From Burkholderia lata (lineage in GTDB: Bacteria > Pseudomonadota > Gammaproteobacteria > Burkholderiales > Burkholderiaceae), in contig NZ_CABVQK010000002.1 in assembly GCF_902499335.1 (NCBI RefSeq), positions 372,001 through 436,000 of the forward strand: 64,000 nt of DNA, in the 5' to 3' direction. Positions 17,152 to 25,996 of this stretch are shown here, one piece after another. How positions within the stretch are numbered: position 1 is the stretch's first letter; every line of letters begins with the position of its first letter. The position numbers were made by a program, and so were the translations under genes. The notes beneath the pieces were generated by a model, which worked only from the letters and a program-made list of their open reading frames with translations, did no database searches and was not told the origin of the DNA.

Positions 17152-18921
17152 TCAGCGTTCGCCGGTCATCCGCCGGTACGCATCGAGCAGCGACGTCTTG
17201 TAGACGACCCCGGCGAGCGTCGGCTCGGCTTCGCTTTCGATCACCGGCAGGCGTTCGCCCTGGAACGCCATGAAGCGTTCGAGCGCGGTGGCGAGCGGCA
17301 TGTCGGGCGTGAGGAGCGGAAACGGCGTGTGCGCATAGTGCGCGGCCGTCTTGTCGGTCGTGTCGCGCTTGTCGAGGAGGTCCGACGTGATGTCCTTCAG
17401 CGCGACTGCGCCACGGAAGCGTCCGGCGTCGTCGGTCACGTACAGATACTTCACCGGATATTCGAGAAACACGCGGGTCATGTCGGCGACGCTCGCCGTG
17501 AGCGGCACGACCGTCTGCGCGGGCTGGATCAGCGCGCGCATCTGCGTGGTGCGGATCCGGCTGCGTTCCTCGGCATCCTGGTGGTGGTGCAGTGTGATCT
17601 CGTACATCGACGTCGTGCCGGTCGCGCGCGCAACGAAGTACGCGAATACGCAGGACACCAGCAGCGGCAGCACGACCTGGTAGCTGAGCGTCATCTCGAA
17701 GATCATCAGGATCGCCATCAGCGGCGCCTGCGTGGCGCCCGTCAGGAACGCGCCCATCCCGACGATCGCGTACGCGAAGTACGCCGACGTATGGCCGGGC
17801 CACACGGCTTGCATCGCGAGCCCGAACAGCGAGCCGAACACCGCGCCGACGAACAGCGTCGGCGTGAAAACCCCGCCGATCGCGCCGGAGCCGACGGTGG
17901 CGGAGGTCGCGATCACCTTGAACACGAGCACCGCGACGAGTGCCTGCCAGGTCCACGGCGAATGGAGGATGAGGTTCACCACGCTGTAGCCGTTGCCCCA
18001 CACGTCCGGCACCCATACCGAGATCACGCCGACGACGAGGCCGCCGAGCGCGAGCCGCACGGGCAGCGGCACGGGCAGCCGCTTGAACTGGTTCTTCGAT
18101 GCATCGAGCAGGTGCAGGAACTGCGGCGCGAGCACGCCGCACAGCGCGCCGAGCACGACGAACAGCAGCACTTCGGGGCCGGTGACGGCCGGAAACACCG
18201 GCATCTCGTACGGCGGCCGGTAGCCGGCAAATTCGCGCATCACGATGTTCGCGACGACCGACGAGACGATCATCGGGCCGAGACTTTCCATGGCGATGCC
18301 GCCGAGCACGATCTCCGACACGAAGAATGCGCCGGCGATCGGCGCGTTGTATGCGGACGTGATGCCGGCCGCCGCCCCGCAGGCGACCAGCAGGCGCAGG
18401 CGCGGCGGGTCGAAGTGCACGAAGCGGCCGACGAGCGATGCGGCGAGCGCCGCGAGCTGCACCATCGGGCCTTCGCGGCCGATCGAGCCGCCGCTGCCGA
18501 TCGTCAGCAGCGACGACACGCTGCGCCACAGGCTCTGGCGTACCGGCACGATGCCGTTGCCGAGCGCGACCGATTCCATGTAGTCGGTCTTGGCGGCCTG
18601 CTTGTCGCCGCGCGTCGCGAGCAGCAGCACGCAGCCGGCGAGGAAGCCGCCCGCGGCGGGCATCCAGAACCGCACGTACCACGGCAGGCGCTTCGCCATC
18701 TGCACGAAGCTGCCGCTTTGTCCGGAAATCAGGTGCTGCATCAGGTCGATGCCTTCGCGGAACGCCATCGTGGCAAAGGCGCCGCCGACACCGACGATGG
18801 CTGACCAGATCAGCATCGTATGGGCGTCCGACAGGCGGAACAGCGTTTGGGCGCGAGTGCGCAGCTTCAGCAGGAACGAGAGCACGGCTGAAAGAGGGCG
18901 ATGGAAAACGACGCGAAGCAT
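17152..18921 (-). CDS. ClC-family chloride channel/antiporter with C-terminal CBS pair
   Basis: This is a 589-residue membrane protein (from ATG 18921). Residues ~1-430 hold the ClC fold with the signature GSGGSIGREGP, whose Glu is the gating residue, and GAIGGVFTPTLFVGA. Residues ~450-589 hold two CBS motifs (TASVADMTRVFLEYP... and THTPFPLLTPDMPLATALERF region) that probably sense nucleotides. It moves chloride, possibly against protons. Start choice is uncertain: GTG/TTG/ATG alternatives at 18948 and 18996 would add an Arg-rich tail and none has a strong ribosome site. It follows yeiH by 67 bp and may be co-transcribed with it. Confidence 0.85.
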   Translation of the reverse strand: MLRVVFHRPLSAVLSFLLKLRTRAQTLFRLSDAHTMLIWSAIVGVGGAFATMAFREGIDLMQHLISGQSGSFVQMAKRLPWYVRFWMPAAGGFLAGCVLLLATRGDKQAAKTDYMESVALGNGIVPVRQSLWRSVSSLLTIGSGGSIGREGPMVQLAALAASLVGRFVHFDPPRLRLLVACGAAAGITSAYNAPIAGAFFVSEIVLGGIAMESLGPMIVSSVVANIVMREFAGYRPPYEMPVFPAVTGPEVLLFVVLGALCGVLAPQFLHLLDASKNQFKRLPVPLPVRLALGGLVVGVISVWVPDVWGNGYSVVNLILHSPWTWQALVAVLVFKVIATSATVGSGAIGGVFTPTLFVGAVFGSLFGLAMQAVWPGHTSAYFAYAIVGMGAFLTGATQAPLMAILMIFEMTLSYQVVLPLLVSCVFAYFVARATGTTSMYEITLHHHQDAEERSRIRTTQMRALIQPAQTVVPLTASVADMTRVFLEYPVKYLYVTDDAGRFRGAVALKDITSDLLDKRDTTDKTAAHYAHTPFPLLTPDMPLATALERFMAFQGERLPVIESEAEPTLAGVVYKTSLLDAYRRMTGER

Positions 18922-18988
18922 AGCACTGCGCCGCGCCCGCGGGACCATCCCGTCGGGCGCGGCGCGCGAAGTGTCACGGGCGGGCAAC

Positions 18989-20056
18989 TCAGCCAAGCCA
19001 GTGCTGCACGGCCCAGGTGATCCCGTAGCCGCCGGCGATCAGCCACACGTACAGGATCAAGCCGGTCATCAGCGCACGGGGGCCGGCGGCGCGGATCTGC
19101 GCGACGCGGGTTTCGATGCCGAGCGCGGTCATGGCCATCGTCAGCGCGAAGGTGTCGAGCACGTTCAGCGTGTGCGTGACGTCGGTGGGCAGCACATTCA
19201 GCGAATTGACGATCACGAAGCCGAGGAAACCGAGCGCGAACCAGGGCACGGCCACCTTGCGCTTGCCTTGCGCGCCGCCGGCGGTGGCGCGTGCCGAGCG
19301 GGCCAGCCACCAGCCGAGCACCAGCAGCACCGGCACGAGCAGCATCACGCGGGTCATCTTGACGATCGTCGCGATGTGCGCGACCTGCGGGCTGATGTCG
19401 CTCGCCGCGCCGACCACCTGTGCGACCTCGTGGATCGTGCCGCCGAAGAACAGGCCGAGGCCGGCCGGATCGAGGTTCAGCAGCCCGGCGTGATACGCGA
19501 CCGGATACAGGAACATCGACAGCGTGCCGAACAGCACGACGCTGCCCACGGCCATCGCGCTCTGGTGCGGCTTCGACTGCAGCGTCGATTCGAACGCGAG
19601 CACGGCGGCCGCGCCGCAGATTGCGCTGCCGGCGGCGGTCAGCAGCGCGGAATCGCGGTCGAGCTTCATGATCTTCATGCCGGCCCAGGTGCCGATCACG
19701 AGCGTGCTGACGACGACCAGTACCGACACCGTCAGGCCCGGCAGCCCGACCTGCGCGATTTCCTGCAGGCTCACACGTAATCCGAAGAACGCGACCGCGA
19801 TGCGCAGCAGCTTGCGCGCGGAGAAATTGACGCCGGCCGCCCAGCTGGCCGGCATGCCGTCGCGCAGCGCGTTGCCGTACAGCGCACCGGCGACGATGCC
19901 GACGATCAGCGGCGACAGGCCGAGCCCCGCGATCGCGGGAAGCTGGGACAGGCTCGTGACGGCGGCGGCGAACAGCGCGACGAACAGCACGCCGTTCAAC
20001 TGGCCGCGCATCGACGGCGCGGCGGGGCTGAGATGGGGAGTCGGGGCAGTGGACAT
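18989..20056 (-). CDS. yeiH: YeiH/UPF0324 family putative sulfate exporter
   Basis: This is a 355-residue inner-membrane protein with about ten hydrophobic helices. It carries the family hallmarks ARKLLRIAVAFFGLRVSLQEI, the GSAICGAAAVLAFE motif and LFFGGTIHEVAQVVGAA. The family (PF03601) is annotated as a putative sulfate exporter without firm biochemical proof. It is divergent from a LysR gene, an arrangement matching yeiE-yeiH in enterobacteria, so that regulator probably controls it. Confidence 0.87.
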   Translation of the reverse strand: MSTAPTPHLSPAAPSMRGQLNGVLFVALFAAAVTSLSQLPAIAGLGLSPLIVGIVAGALYGNALRDGMPASWAAGVNFSARKLLRIAVAFFGLRVSLQEIAQVGLPGLTVSVLVVVSTLVIGTWAGMKIMKLDRDSALLTAAGSAICGAAAVLAFESTLQSKPHQSAMAVGSVVLFGTLSMFLYPVAYHAGLLNLDPAGLGLFFGGTIHEVAQVVGAASDISPQVAHIATIVKMTRVMLLVPVLLVLGWWLARSARATAGGAQGKRKVAVPWFALGFLGFVIVNSLNVLPTDVTHTLNVLDTFALTMAMTALGIETRVAQIRAAGPRALMTGLILYVWLIAGGYGITWAVQHWLG

Positions 20057-20105
20057 GGAGGCACCGTGATGGAGCGTGTTGCGATGGTGTAATCCTAATT
20101 TCGTT

Positions 20106-20115
20106 ATATCGATAT
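20106..20115. promoter_or_regulatory. Palindrome in the yeiH-lysR intergenic region
   Basis: ATATCGATAT is a perfect 10-bp palindrome in the AT-rich 112-bp gap between divergent genes, preceded by TTCGTT and followed by GAAAAA. It is a candidate LysR site, as these proteins prefer T-N11-A dyads here. Confidence 0.4.
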
Positions 20116-20168
20116 GAAAAATTGTGATTTGTGACGTAAGCTATCCGGAAAGCCGATAATTTATCCCC

Positions 20169-21062
20169 ATGACCCCGGATCAACTGATAACGTTCGCCGC
20201 CGTCGCCGAGCACCTGAACATCAGCCACGCCGCCGTGGCGCTGCATCTGTCGCAGCCGGCCGTGTCGGGCCAGTTGCGGCTGCTGCAGGACGAATTCGGC
20301 GAGCCGCTGTACCAGCGCGAAGGTCGCGGCATCCGCCTGACCCCGGTCGGCGAACAGCTCGCGCAGTACGCGAAGGCGCAGCGCGACACCTTCGCGCAGG
20401 CGCGCGCGTTTCGCGATGCGGTACGTGGCCTCGAGGCCGGCACGCTGCGCATCGGCGCGAGCACGACGCCCGCGAGCTACCTGCTGCCGTACCTGATCGC
20501 GGCGTTCCAGCCGCGCGCGCCGCGCGTGGCGATCCAGACGATGAGCGGCAACACGGCCGACGTGGTCGCGGCGCTGCCGTCGCTCGATATCGCGATGATC
20601 GAAGGGCCGCCCGGCGAGGCGTTGCCGCCAGGCACCGCGGTGCATGCATGGCGCGAGGACGAGATCGTCGCGATCGTGCCGTCCGGGCATCCGCTGGCCG
20701 CGCCTGAATATGCTTCGGGGGTCACACTCGATTCGCTGGCGGCCCATCCGCTCGTGCTGCGCGAGGCGGGCTCCGCCGTGCGGCAACTCGTCGAGCGTGC
20801 GTTCGCGCAAGGCGCGGCGCCGATGCGCGTCGCGTTCGAGATCGCGGGCGTCGAGGCGGTGAAGGAAGCGGTGCGGGCCGGCATGGGTGTCGGGTTCGTG
20901 TCCGCGATGTCGCTGCGTCACGACGATGCCGCGCTCGTCCTGCGCTCGCTCGCGCCTGCGCCGCTCACGCGCCACTTCTCCATTCTCGTGCCGCACGGCG
21001 GCGCGCCGTCGCGGGTCGCCGCACAATTCCTCGAAATGAGCCTCGCGCACGACATCGCCTGA
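20169..21062 (+). CDS. LysR-family regulator (YeiE-like context)
   Basis: This is a 297-residue regulator. The N-terminal winged helix (TFAAVAEHLNISHAAVALHLSQPAVSGQLRLLQDEFGEPLYQR, residues 8-50) is followed by a periplasmic-binding-like effector domain (~90-295). The start at 20169 is directly preceded by TTTATCCCC. Divergence from yeiH suggests that it activates the exporter, as YeiE does. The effector is unknown; sulfite is a reasonable guess given the reported YeiE role. Confidence 0.85.
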   Translation: MTPDQLITFAAVAEHLNISHAAVALHLSQPAVSGQLRLLQDEFGEPLYQREGRGIRLTPVGEQLAQYAKAQRDTFAQARAFRDAVRGLEAGTLRIGASTTPASYLLPYLIAAFQPRAPRVAIQTMSGNTADVVAALPSLDIAMIEGPPGEALPPGTAVHAWREDEIVAIVPSGHPLAAPEYASGVTLDSLAAHPLVLREAGSAVRQLVERAFAQGAAPMRVAFEIAGVEAVKEAVRAGMGVGFVSAMSLRHDDAALVLRSLAPAPLTRHFSILVPHGGAPSRVAAQFLEMSLAHDIA

Positions 21063-21186
21063 GCGGCCGAACCCGGCCCGGGAACGCGCGATGCGAGCCG
21101 TCAGGCGCGCGTTTGCGTCATGCCCCATCTTAGGGATTTCCTCTATGGCGTGGGTCGGAGGTGAAGCGCACCATCCGTCTCAAGCA

Positions 21187-21204
21187 AATGGAACCGGTTC
21201 CATT
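21187..21204. promoter_or_regulatory. PtxS-type operator of the kgu operon
   Basis: AATGGAACCGGTTCCATT is an 18-bp perfect palindrome centred on CCGG, 18 bp before the kguE start. It has the form of a LacI-family site and is close to the PtxS box TGAAACCGGTTTCA known from Pseudomonas. The LacI regulator at 26071 is the probable ligand. Confidence 0.8.
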
Positions 21205-21222
21205 CCGGGGAAAAAGGGCAAA

Positions 21223-21987
21223 ATGACAGACATCGTGATCGTGGCGAGCGCATTCGGGATGGACCGCGTGCGTCAGGAGGGCCACAGCGCATTCATCGCG
21301 ACCGCGGCAGCATCCGGTGCGACCGGCTTCGAGGTGCGGCGCGAACTGTTCGCGTCGGAAGAGGAAGCCGCGCCCGGCGCGCTGGCCGCGCTCGGCGCGC
21401 AACTGGCCAGCCACGGGCTGTGGTCGGTCTATTCGACGCCGGCCAACCTGTACACGGAAACGGGCGCGCTCGATGCGGACGCGTTGCGCAGCGCGCTCGC
21501 GGAAGCCGACGCGCTCGGCGCGCGCTTCGTCAAATTCCAGCTCGGCGGCTTCGCCGGCAATGCGCACGCAGCGGATATCGTCGCGCTGTCGCGCGGCGCG
21601 CGGGCCCGAGTGGTGGTCGAGAACGGCCAGCTTGCGGTGGGCGGCGCGCTCGCGCAGTTCCGCGGGCTGTTCGATGCACTAGCCGCGGCGGGCATGCCCG
21701 ATGCGCTCGGGATGACGTTCGACATCGGCAACTGGCAGTGGCCGGGCGAAGCGCCGCTTGATTGCGCGCAAGTGCTCGCGCCGCATGTGGAATACATTCA
21801 TTGCAAGGCAGTCGCGGGCGAGGGTGCGCGCCGTTTCGCCGCTGCGCCGGCGCCGAACGACCCGCTCGTGACCGGCGTGCTCGCGGCGCTGCCGCAGCAG
21901 GCGCCGCGCGGCATCGAGTTTCCGTTCGACGCGGCCGACCTGGCGGGCGATGCGTGCCGGCGCGTCGCGTGGCTCGCCACCGCGTGA
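21223..21987 (+). CDS. kguE: KguE-like sugar phosphate isomerase/epimerase
   Basis: This is a 254-residue TIM-barrel protein of the xylose isomerase-like (AP endonuclease 2) superfamily. It has the barrel-strand motifs RFVKFQLGG, VVVENGQ, GMTFDIGNWQW and VEYIHCKAV, which place metal-binding Glu, Asp and His residues as in epimerases. It is the first gene of kguEKTD for 2-ketogluconate use; the exact role of KguE is unsettled. ATG 21223 lies just after the operator, with AAAGGGC upstream. The longer in-frame extension to 21091 would run across the operator and is rejected. Confidence 0.82.
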   Translation: MTDIVIVASAFGMDRVRQEGHSAFIATAAASGATGFEVRRELFASEEEAAPGALAALGAQLASHGLWSVYSTPANLYTETGALDADALRSALAEADALGARFVKFQLGGFAGNAHAADIVALSRGARARVVVENGQLAVGGALAQFRGLFDALAAAGMPDALGMTFDIGNWQWPGEAPLDCAQVLAPHVEYIHCKAVAGEGARRFAAAPAPNDPLVTGVLAALPQQAPRGIEFPFDAADLAGDACRRVAWLATA

Positions 21988-22015
21988 CGGCGGAAGGATC
22001 CTGGAGAGTTCATTC

Positions 22016-23008
22016 ATGAAAGCAGCACTCGATGTCGTGACCTACGGCGAAGCGATGGCGATGTTCGTCGCGACCGAGCCCGGCCATCTCGCGCACGCGG
22101 CGCAATTCGCGAAACGGATCGCGGGCGCCGACCTGAACGTCGCGATCGGCCTGTCGCGGCTCGGCTTCCGGGTCGGCTGGATGAGCCGCGTCGGCCGCGA
22201 TTCGTTCGGCGGCTACGTGCTCGACACGCTGGCGCGCGAGGGCATCGACGCGTCGTGCGTGACCGTCGATCCGCGTTATCCGACCGGCTTCCAGCTCAAG
22301 TCGCGCAACGACGACGGCAGCGACCCGACCGTCGAATATTTCCGCAAGGGCTCGGCGGCGAGCCACCTGTCGTGCGACGACTACGTGGCCGACTACGTGC
22401 TCGGCGCGGGCCACCTGCACCTGACGGGCGTCGCGCCGGCGATCTCCGCGACGTCGTGCGAGCTTGCGTTCAAGCTCGCGCGCGAAATGCGCGCAGCCGG
22501 CAAGACGATCTCGTTCGACCCGAACCTGCGCCCGACGCTGTGGCCGTCCGCCGACGTGATGGCGAAGACGCTGAACGCACTCGCATCGCTCGCCGACTGG
22601 GTGCTGCCGGGTGTCGCCGAAGGGCGGCAACTGACGGGGCACGACACGCCGGCCGACATCGCGGGCTTCTATCTTGCGCAGGGTGCGCGCGGCGTCGTGA
22701 TCAAGCTCGGTGCCGAAGGCGCGTACTACCGGACGGCTGACGGCCGTGACGGAACGGTGGCGGGCGAGCGCGTGCAGAACGTCGTCGACACGGTCGGCGC
22801 CGGTGACGGCTTCGCAGTCGGCGTGGTCAGCGCGTTGCTGGAGGGCAAGACGATCGAGCAGGCCGTGGCGCGCGGCAACCGGATCGGTGCGCTCGCGATC
22901 CAGGTGATAGGCGATTCGGAAGGGCTGCCGACCCGCGCCGCGCTCGATCGATTCGAAAACGTCAGCAATCGCGCCGATCGCTTAGAGGAAACCTTCACCG
23001 CGCAATGA
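22016..23008 (+). CDS. kguK: 2-ketogluconate kinase (PfkB family)
   Basis: This is a 330-residue ribokinase-fold enzyme. It shows the N-terminal VTYGEAMAMF strand, the GADLNVAIGLSRLG substrate loop and the C-terminal PfkB signature DTVGAGDGFAVGVVSALLEG with the catalytic Asp and anion hole. In the kgu pathway it phosphorylates imported 2-ketogluconate. A KdgK role cannot be ruled out from sequence alone, but the neighbours favour KguK. It starts 28 bp after kguE with TGGAGAG upstream. The frame opens earlier inside kguE, but the ribosome site decides this start. Confidence 0.85.
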   Translation: MKAALDVVTYGEAMAMFVATEPGHLAHAAQFAKRIAGADLNVAIGLSRLGFRVGWMSRVGRDSFGGYVLDTLAREGIDASCVTVDPRYPTGFQLKSRNDDGSDPTVEYFRKGSAASHLSCDDYVADYVLGAGHLHLTGVAPAISATSCELAFKLAREMRAAGKTISFDPNLRPTLWPSADVMAKTLNALASLADWVLPGVAEGRQLTGHDTPADIAGFYLAQGARGVVIKLGAEGAYYRTADGRDGTVAGERVQNVVDTVGAGDGFAVGVVSALLEGKTIEQAVARGNRIGALAIQVIGDSEGLPTRAALDRFENVSNRADRLEETFTAQ

Positions 23009-23100
23009 GAGGCCGGACACGGCACAATCCGCGGACTCATTTCGTCGTGCATGCGCACGGCAAGGTACGGGACCGGGACGGGCGCTGCAGCGTTGGTCCG

Positions 23101-23350
23101 GGTCGATTGCGAAGCATGGGGCTCAAGTCGGTGTTAAAGAACGAACTTGGGTCGACCGCGAAGCATGGGACCTGAGTAAGTGCTAAAAGCGCTAACTCGG
23201 GTCGACCGCGAAGCATGGGACCGGAGTAAGCGCTAAAGCACTAACTCAGGTCGACCGCGAAGCATGGGGTCCAAGTAAGTGCTAAAGCACTAACTTGGAC
23301 CGACCGCGAAGCATGGGACCTGAGTAAGTGCTAAAGCACTAACTCAGGTC
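23101..23350 (+). repeat. Tandem hairpin array A (five 49-bp units) before kguT
   Basis: Five units have in-unit ATGs at 23116, 23165, 23215, 23264 and 23313, so spacings are 49, 50, 49 and 49. Each unit has a constant linker, CGACCGCGAAGCATGGG in the last four and GGTCGATTGCGAAGC... in the first. The linker is followed by a stem-loop. For example, GACCTGAGT pairs with ACTCAGGTC and, across an A.A mismatch, AGTGC pairs with GCACT around a TAAA loop. Units 1-4 read ATG-GG(A/G)-NNN-NAG/GAG-TAA. In unit 0 the stop is TCG. The last stem abuts GACACAGGAG, the ribosome site of kguT. It fills the 360-bp gap between kguK and kguT. Confidence 0.9.
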
Positions 23351-23368
23351 GACACAGGAGACATTCTG

Positions 23369-24649
23369 ATGGCCAACACTCTCGCTGCCCGCCGCTGGTG
23401 GACGATCATGCCGATCGTCTTCATCACGTACAGCCTCGCCTACCTCGACCGCGCGAACTACGGGTTCGCGGCCGCGGCCGGCATCAACCAGGACCTCGGG
23501 ATCAGCAAGGGTCTGTCGTCGCTGATCGGCGCGCTGTTCTTCCTCGGCTATTTCTTCTTCCAGATCCCCGGCGCGATCTATGCGGAACGCCGCAGCGTGA
23601 AGAAGCTCGTGTTCGTCAGCCTCATCCTGTGGGGCGCCTGCGCGGCACTCACGGGCGTGGTCAGCAACATCCCGTCGCTGATGGCGATCCGCTTCGCGCT
23701 CGGTGTCGTCGAGGCGGCCGTGATGCCGGCGATGCTGATCTACATCAGCAACTGGTTCACGAAGAACGAGCGCTCGCGCGCGAACACGTTCCTGATCCTC
23801 GGCAACCCGGTCACCGTGCTGTGGATGTCGATCGTGTCGGGCTATCTCGTGCACGAATTCGGCTGGCGCCACATGTTCATCGCCGAAGGCGTGCCGGCCA
23901 TCATCTGGGCCGTGTGCTGGTGGTTCCTCGTGCAGGACAAGCCGGCCGATTCGCCGTGGCTCAACGCGCAGGAAAAGCGTGACCTCGACGCCGCACTCGC
24001 GGCCGAGCAGGCAGCGATCAAGCCCATGCGCAACTATGGCGAGGCGTTCCGCTCGCCGGCCGTGATCAAGCTGTGTGCACAGTATTTCTGCTGGAGCATC
24101 GGCGTGTATGGCTTCGTGCTGTGGCTGCCGTCGATCGTCAAGAACGGCTCGGACCTCGGGATGGTCGCGACCGGCTGGCTGTCCGCGCTGCCGTATCTCG
24201 CCGCGACGATCGCGATGATTGCCGCATCGTGGGCGTCCGACAAGGTCGGTTCGCGCCGCGGTTTCGTGTGGCCGTTCCTGCTGATCGGCGCGGCTGCGTT
24301 CGCCGCATCGTACGCACTCGGCTCGTCGCATTTCTGGATCTCGTATGCGCTGCTGGTCGTGGCGGGCGCTGCGATGTACGCGCCGTACGGCCCGTTCTTC
24401 GCGATCGTGCCGGAACTGCTGCCGAAGAACGTCGCCGGCGGCGCGATGGCGCTGATCAACAGCATGGGCGCGCTCGGCTCGTTCGTCGGCTCGTACTTCG
24501 TCGGCTACCTGAACGGTGCGACCGGCTCGCCCGTCGCATCGTACGCGTTCATGAGCGCCGCGCTCGTCGCCGCGGTGATCCTCACGCTGTCCGTCAAACC
24601 CCAGGCGCGCGATGCGCATCCGCTCGCGACGCCGCTGCAAGGAAAATGA
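23369..24649 (+). CDS. kguT: 2-ketogluconate MFS transporter (ACS family)
   Basis: This is a 426-residue major facilitator of the anion:cation symporter family with twelve hydrophobic helices. The N-terminal RRWWTIMPIVFITYSLAYLDRANYGFAAA is the hallmark of this group (RxxDR equivalent: YLDRANYG). A second conserved loop, WASDKVGSRRG, lies near residue 290. It imports 2-ketogluconate into the cytoplasm. The start is preceded by CACAGGAG, attached directly to the last hairpin of repeat array A. Its stop overlaps the start of kguD. Confidence 0.87.
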   Translation: MANTLAARRWWTIMPIVFITYSLAYLDRANYGFAAAAGINQDLGISKGLSSLIGALFFLGYFFFQIPGAIYAERRSVKKLVFVSLILWGACAALTGVVSNIPSLMAIRFALGVVEAAVMPAMLIYISNWFTKNERSRANTFLILGNPVTVLWMSIVSGYLVHEFGWRHMFIAEGVPAIIWAVCWWFLVQDKPADSPWLNAQEKRDLDAALAAEQAAIKPMRNYGEAFRSPAVIKLCAQYFCWSIGVYGFVLWLPSIVKNGSDLGMVATGWLSALPYLAATIAMIAASWASDKVGSRRGFVWPFLLIGAAAFAASYALGSSHFWISYALLVVAGAAMYAPYGPFFAIVPELLPKNVAGGAMALINSMGALGSFVGSYFVGYLNGATGSPVASYAFMSAALVAAVILTLSVKPQARDAHPLATPLQGK

Positions 24650-25620
24650 ATCAGATGAAGCCCCGTATCGTCGCGTACAAGCCGCTGCCCGATGACGTCC
24701 TCGCGTACCTGCGCGAGCATGCGGACGTCGTGCAGGCCGACGGCGCCGCAGCCCTCGCCGATGCGCTCGGCGACGCGGACGGCGCGATCGGCGCGAGCCT
24801 GAAGGTCACGCCGCAGATGCTCGACCGCGCACCGCGGCTGAAGGCGTGGTCGACGATCTCGGTCGGCTACGACAACTTCGACGTCGCGGATCTCACGCGG
24901 CGCGGAATCGTGCTCGCGCATACGCCGGACGTACTGACCGAGTCGACCGCCGATACGGTGTTCTCGCTGATCCTCGCGTCCGCGCGACGCGTGGTCGAAC
25001 TGGCCGAGTGGGTGAAGGCAGGAAACTGGCATCACAGTATCGGCGCCGACCTGTACGGCACCGACGTGCAGGGCAAGACGCTCGGCATCGTCGGGCTCGG
25101 GCGGATCGGCGGCGCGGTCGCGCGCCGCGCGGCGCTCGGTTTCCGGATGCAGGTGCTATACGCGAACCGCTCCGCGCATGCGGAAGCCGAGACGCAGTAC
25201 GGCGCGCGGCGCGTGACACTCGACGAACTGCTCGCGCAATCGGATTTCGTGTGCCTGCAGGTGCCGCTGTCGCCGGAAACGCACCACCTGATCGGTGCGG
25301 CCGAATTCGCGAAGATGAAGCGCGGCGCGATCCTGATCAATGCATCGCGCGGGCCGGTGGTCGACGAAGCCGCGCTGGTGGATGCGCTGCGCGCGGGCAC
25401 GATCCGCGGCGCGGGGCTCGATGTGTTCGAGAAGGAGCCGCTGCCGGCGGATTCGCCGCTGCTGCAGATGAAGAATGTCGTCGCGCTGCCTCATATCGGT
25501 TCGGCGACGCACGAGACGCGCCACGCGATGGCGCGCTGCGCCGCGGAAAACCTCGTCGGCGCGCTGGCCGGCGCGCTGCGCACGAATCTCGTCAATCCGG
25601 ATGTCCTCGCGCAGGTCTGA
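24646..25620 (+). CDS. kguD: 2-ketogluconate-6-phosphate reductase / D-2-hydroxyacid dehydrogenase
   Basis: This is a 324-residue NAD(P)-dependent dehydrogenase of the GhrB/TkrA type. It shows the Rossmann motif GLGRIGGAVARRA (~145), INASRGPVVDE with the catalytic Arg, an acidic DVFEKEP region and the catalytic His in LPHIGSATHE. In the kgu pathway it reduces 2-keto-6-phosphogluconate to 6-phosphogluconate. ATG 24646 overlaps the kguT stop (ATGA). A second ATG at 24655 is equally credible and removes three residues. Confidence 0.85.
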   Translation: MNQMKPRIVAYKPLPDDVLAYLREHADVVQADGAAALADALGDADGAIGASLKVTPQMLDRAPRLKAWSTISVGYDNFDVADLTRRGIVLAHTPDVLTESTADTVFSLILASARRVVELAEWVKAGNWHHSIGADLYGTDVQGKTLGIVGLGRIGGAVARRAALGFRMQVLYANRSAHAEAETQYGARRVTLDELLAQSDFVCLQVPLSPETHHLIGAAEFAKMKRGAILINASRGPVVDEAALVDALRAGTIRGAGLDVFEKEPLPADSPLLQMKNVVALPHIGSATHETRHAMARCAAENLVGALAGALRTNLVNPDVLAQV

Positions 25621-25830
25621 TCCGCCATATTTGTCCGGCCGGGGTGACGCCGGCGCTGTTAGAGGCGATGATCTTGGTGCCGGAGGGCTGGCTGCGTTAT
25701 GATCGCCCGCGCGTCGCGTCGACGATGCCGGCAACGCTGCCGGTGGCGTTCCGCGACGGGTATCCGCGCCATCCGGTGCGGCCGACTGCTTTTGCAGGTG
25801 ACCGGGGCGGGTGCCGACGCACCGGCGCCG

Positions 25831-25978
25831 ATCAGCAGCGAAGCACGGGATCAGCGTAAGCTAAAGCGCCAACGCTGGCCGACCGCGAGGCATGGGGTCA
25901 GCGTAAGCGCTGAAGCGCTAACGCTGGCCGACCGCGAGGCATGGGGCCAACGTAAGCGCTGAAGCGCCAACGCTGGCC
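25831..25978 (+). repeat. Tandem hairpin array B (three units) before the ptxS-like leader
   Basis: Three units of the same family as array A have register codons at 25845 (ACG), 25892 (ATG) and 25941 (ATG). The linker variant is GACCGCGAGGCATGGGG. Stems are GGTCAGCGT with ACGCTGGCC, plus inner GCGC with GCGC around a TGAA loop. The in-unit frames read NNG-GGN-TCA/CCA-GCG/ACG-TAA. The array ends flush with GACAGGAG (25979-25986), which serves the start codon at 25997, 56 nt after the last unit's ATG. The preceding 210 bases after kguD show nothing else recognisable. Confidence 0.88.
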
Positions 25979-25996
25979 GACAGGAGATTCCACCGG

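Noticed and set aside
23101-23350. CRISPR array
   Set aside because: The period is 49 bp with a constant ~17-bp linker, but the variable part is not unique spacer DNA. It is self-complementary within each unit and similar between units. No cas gene is near.
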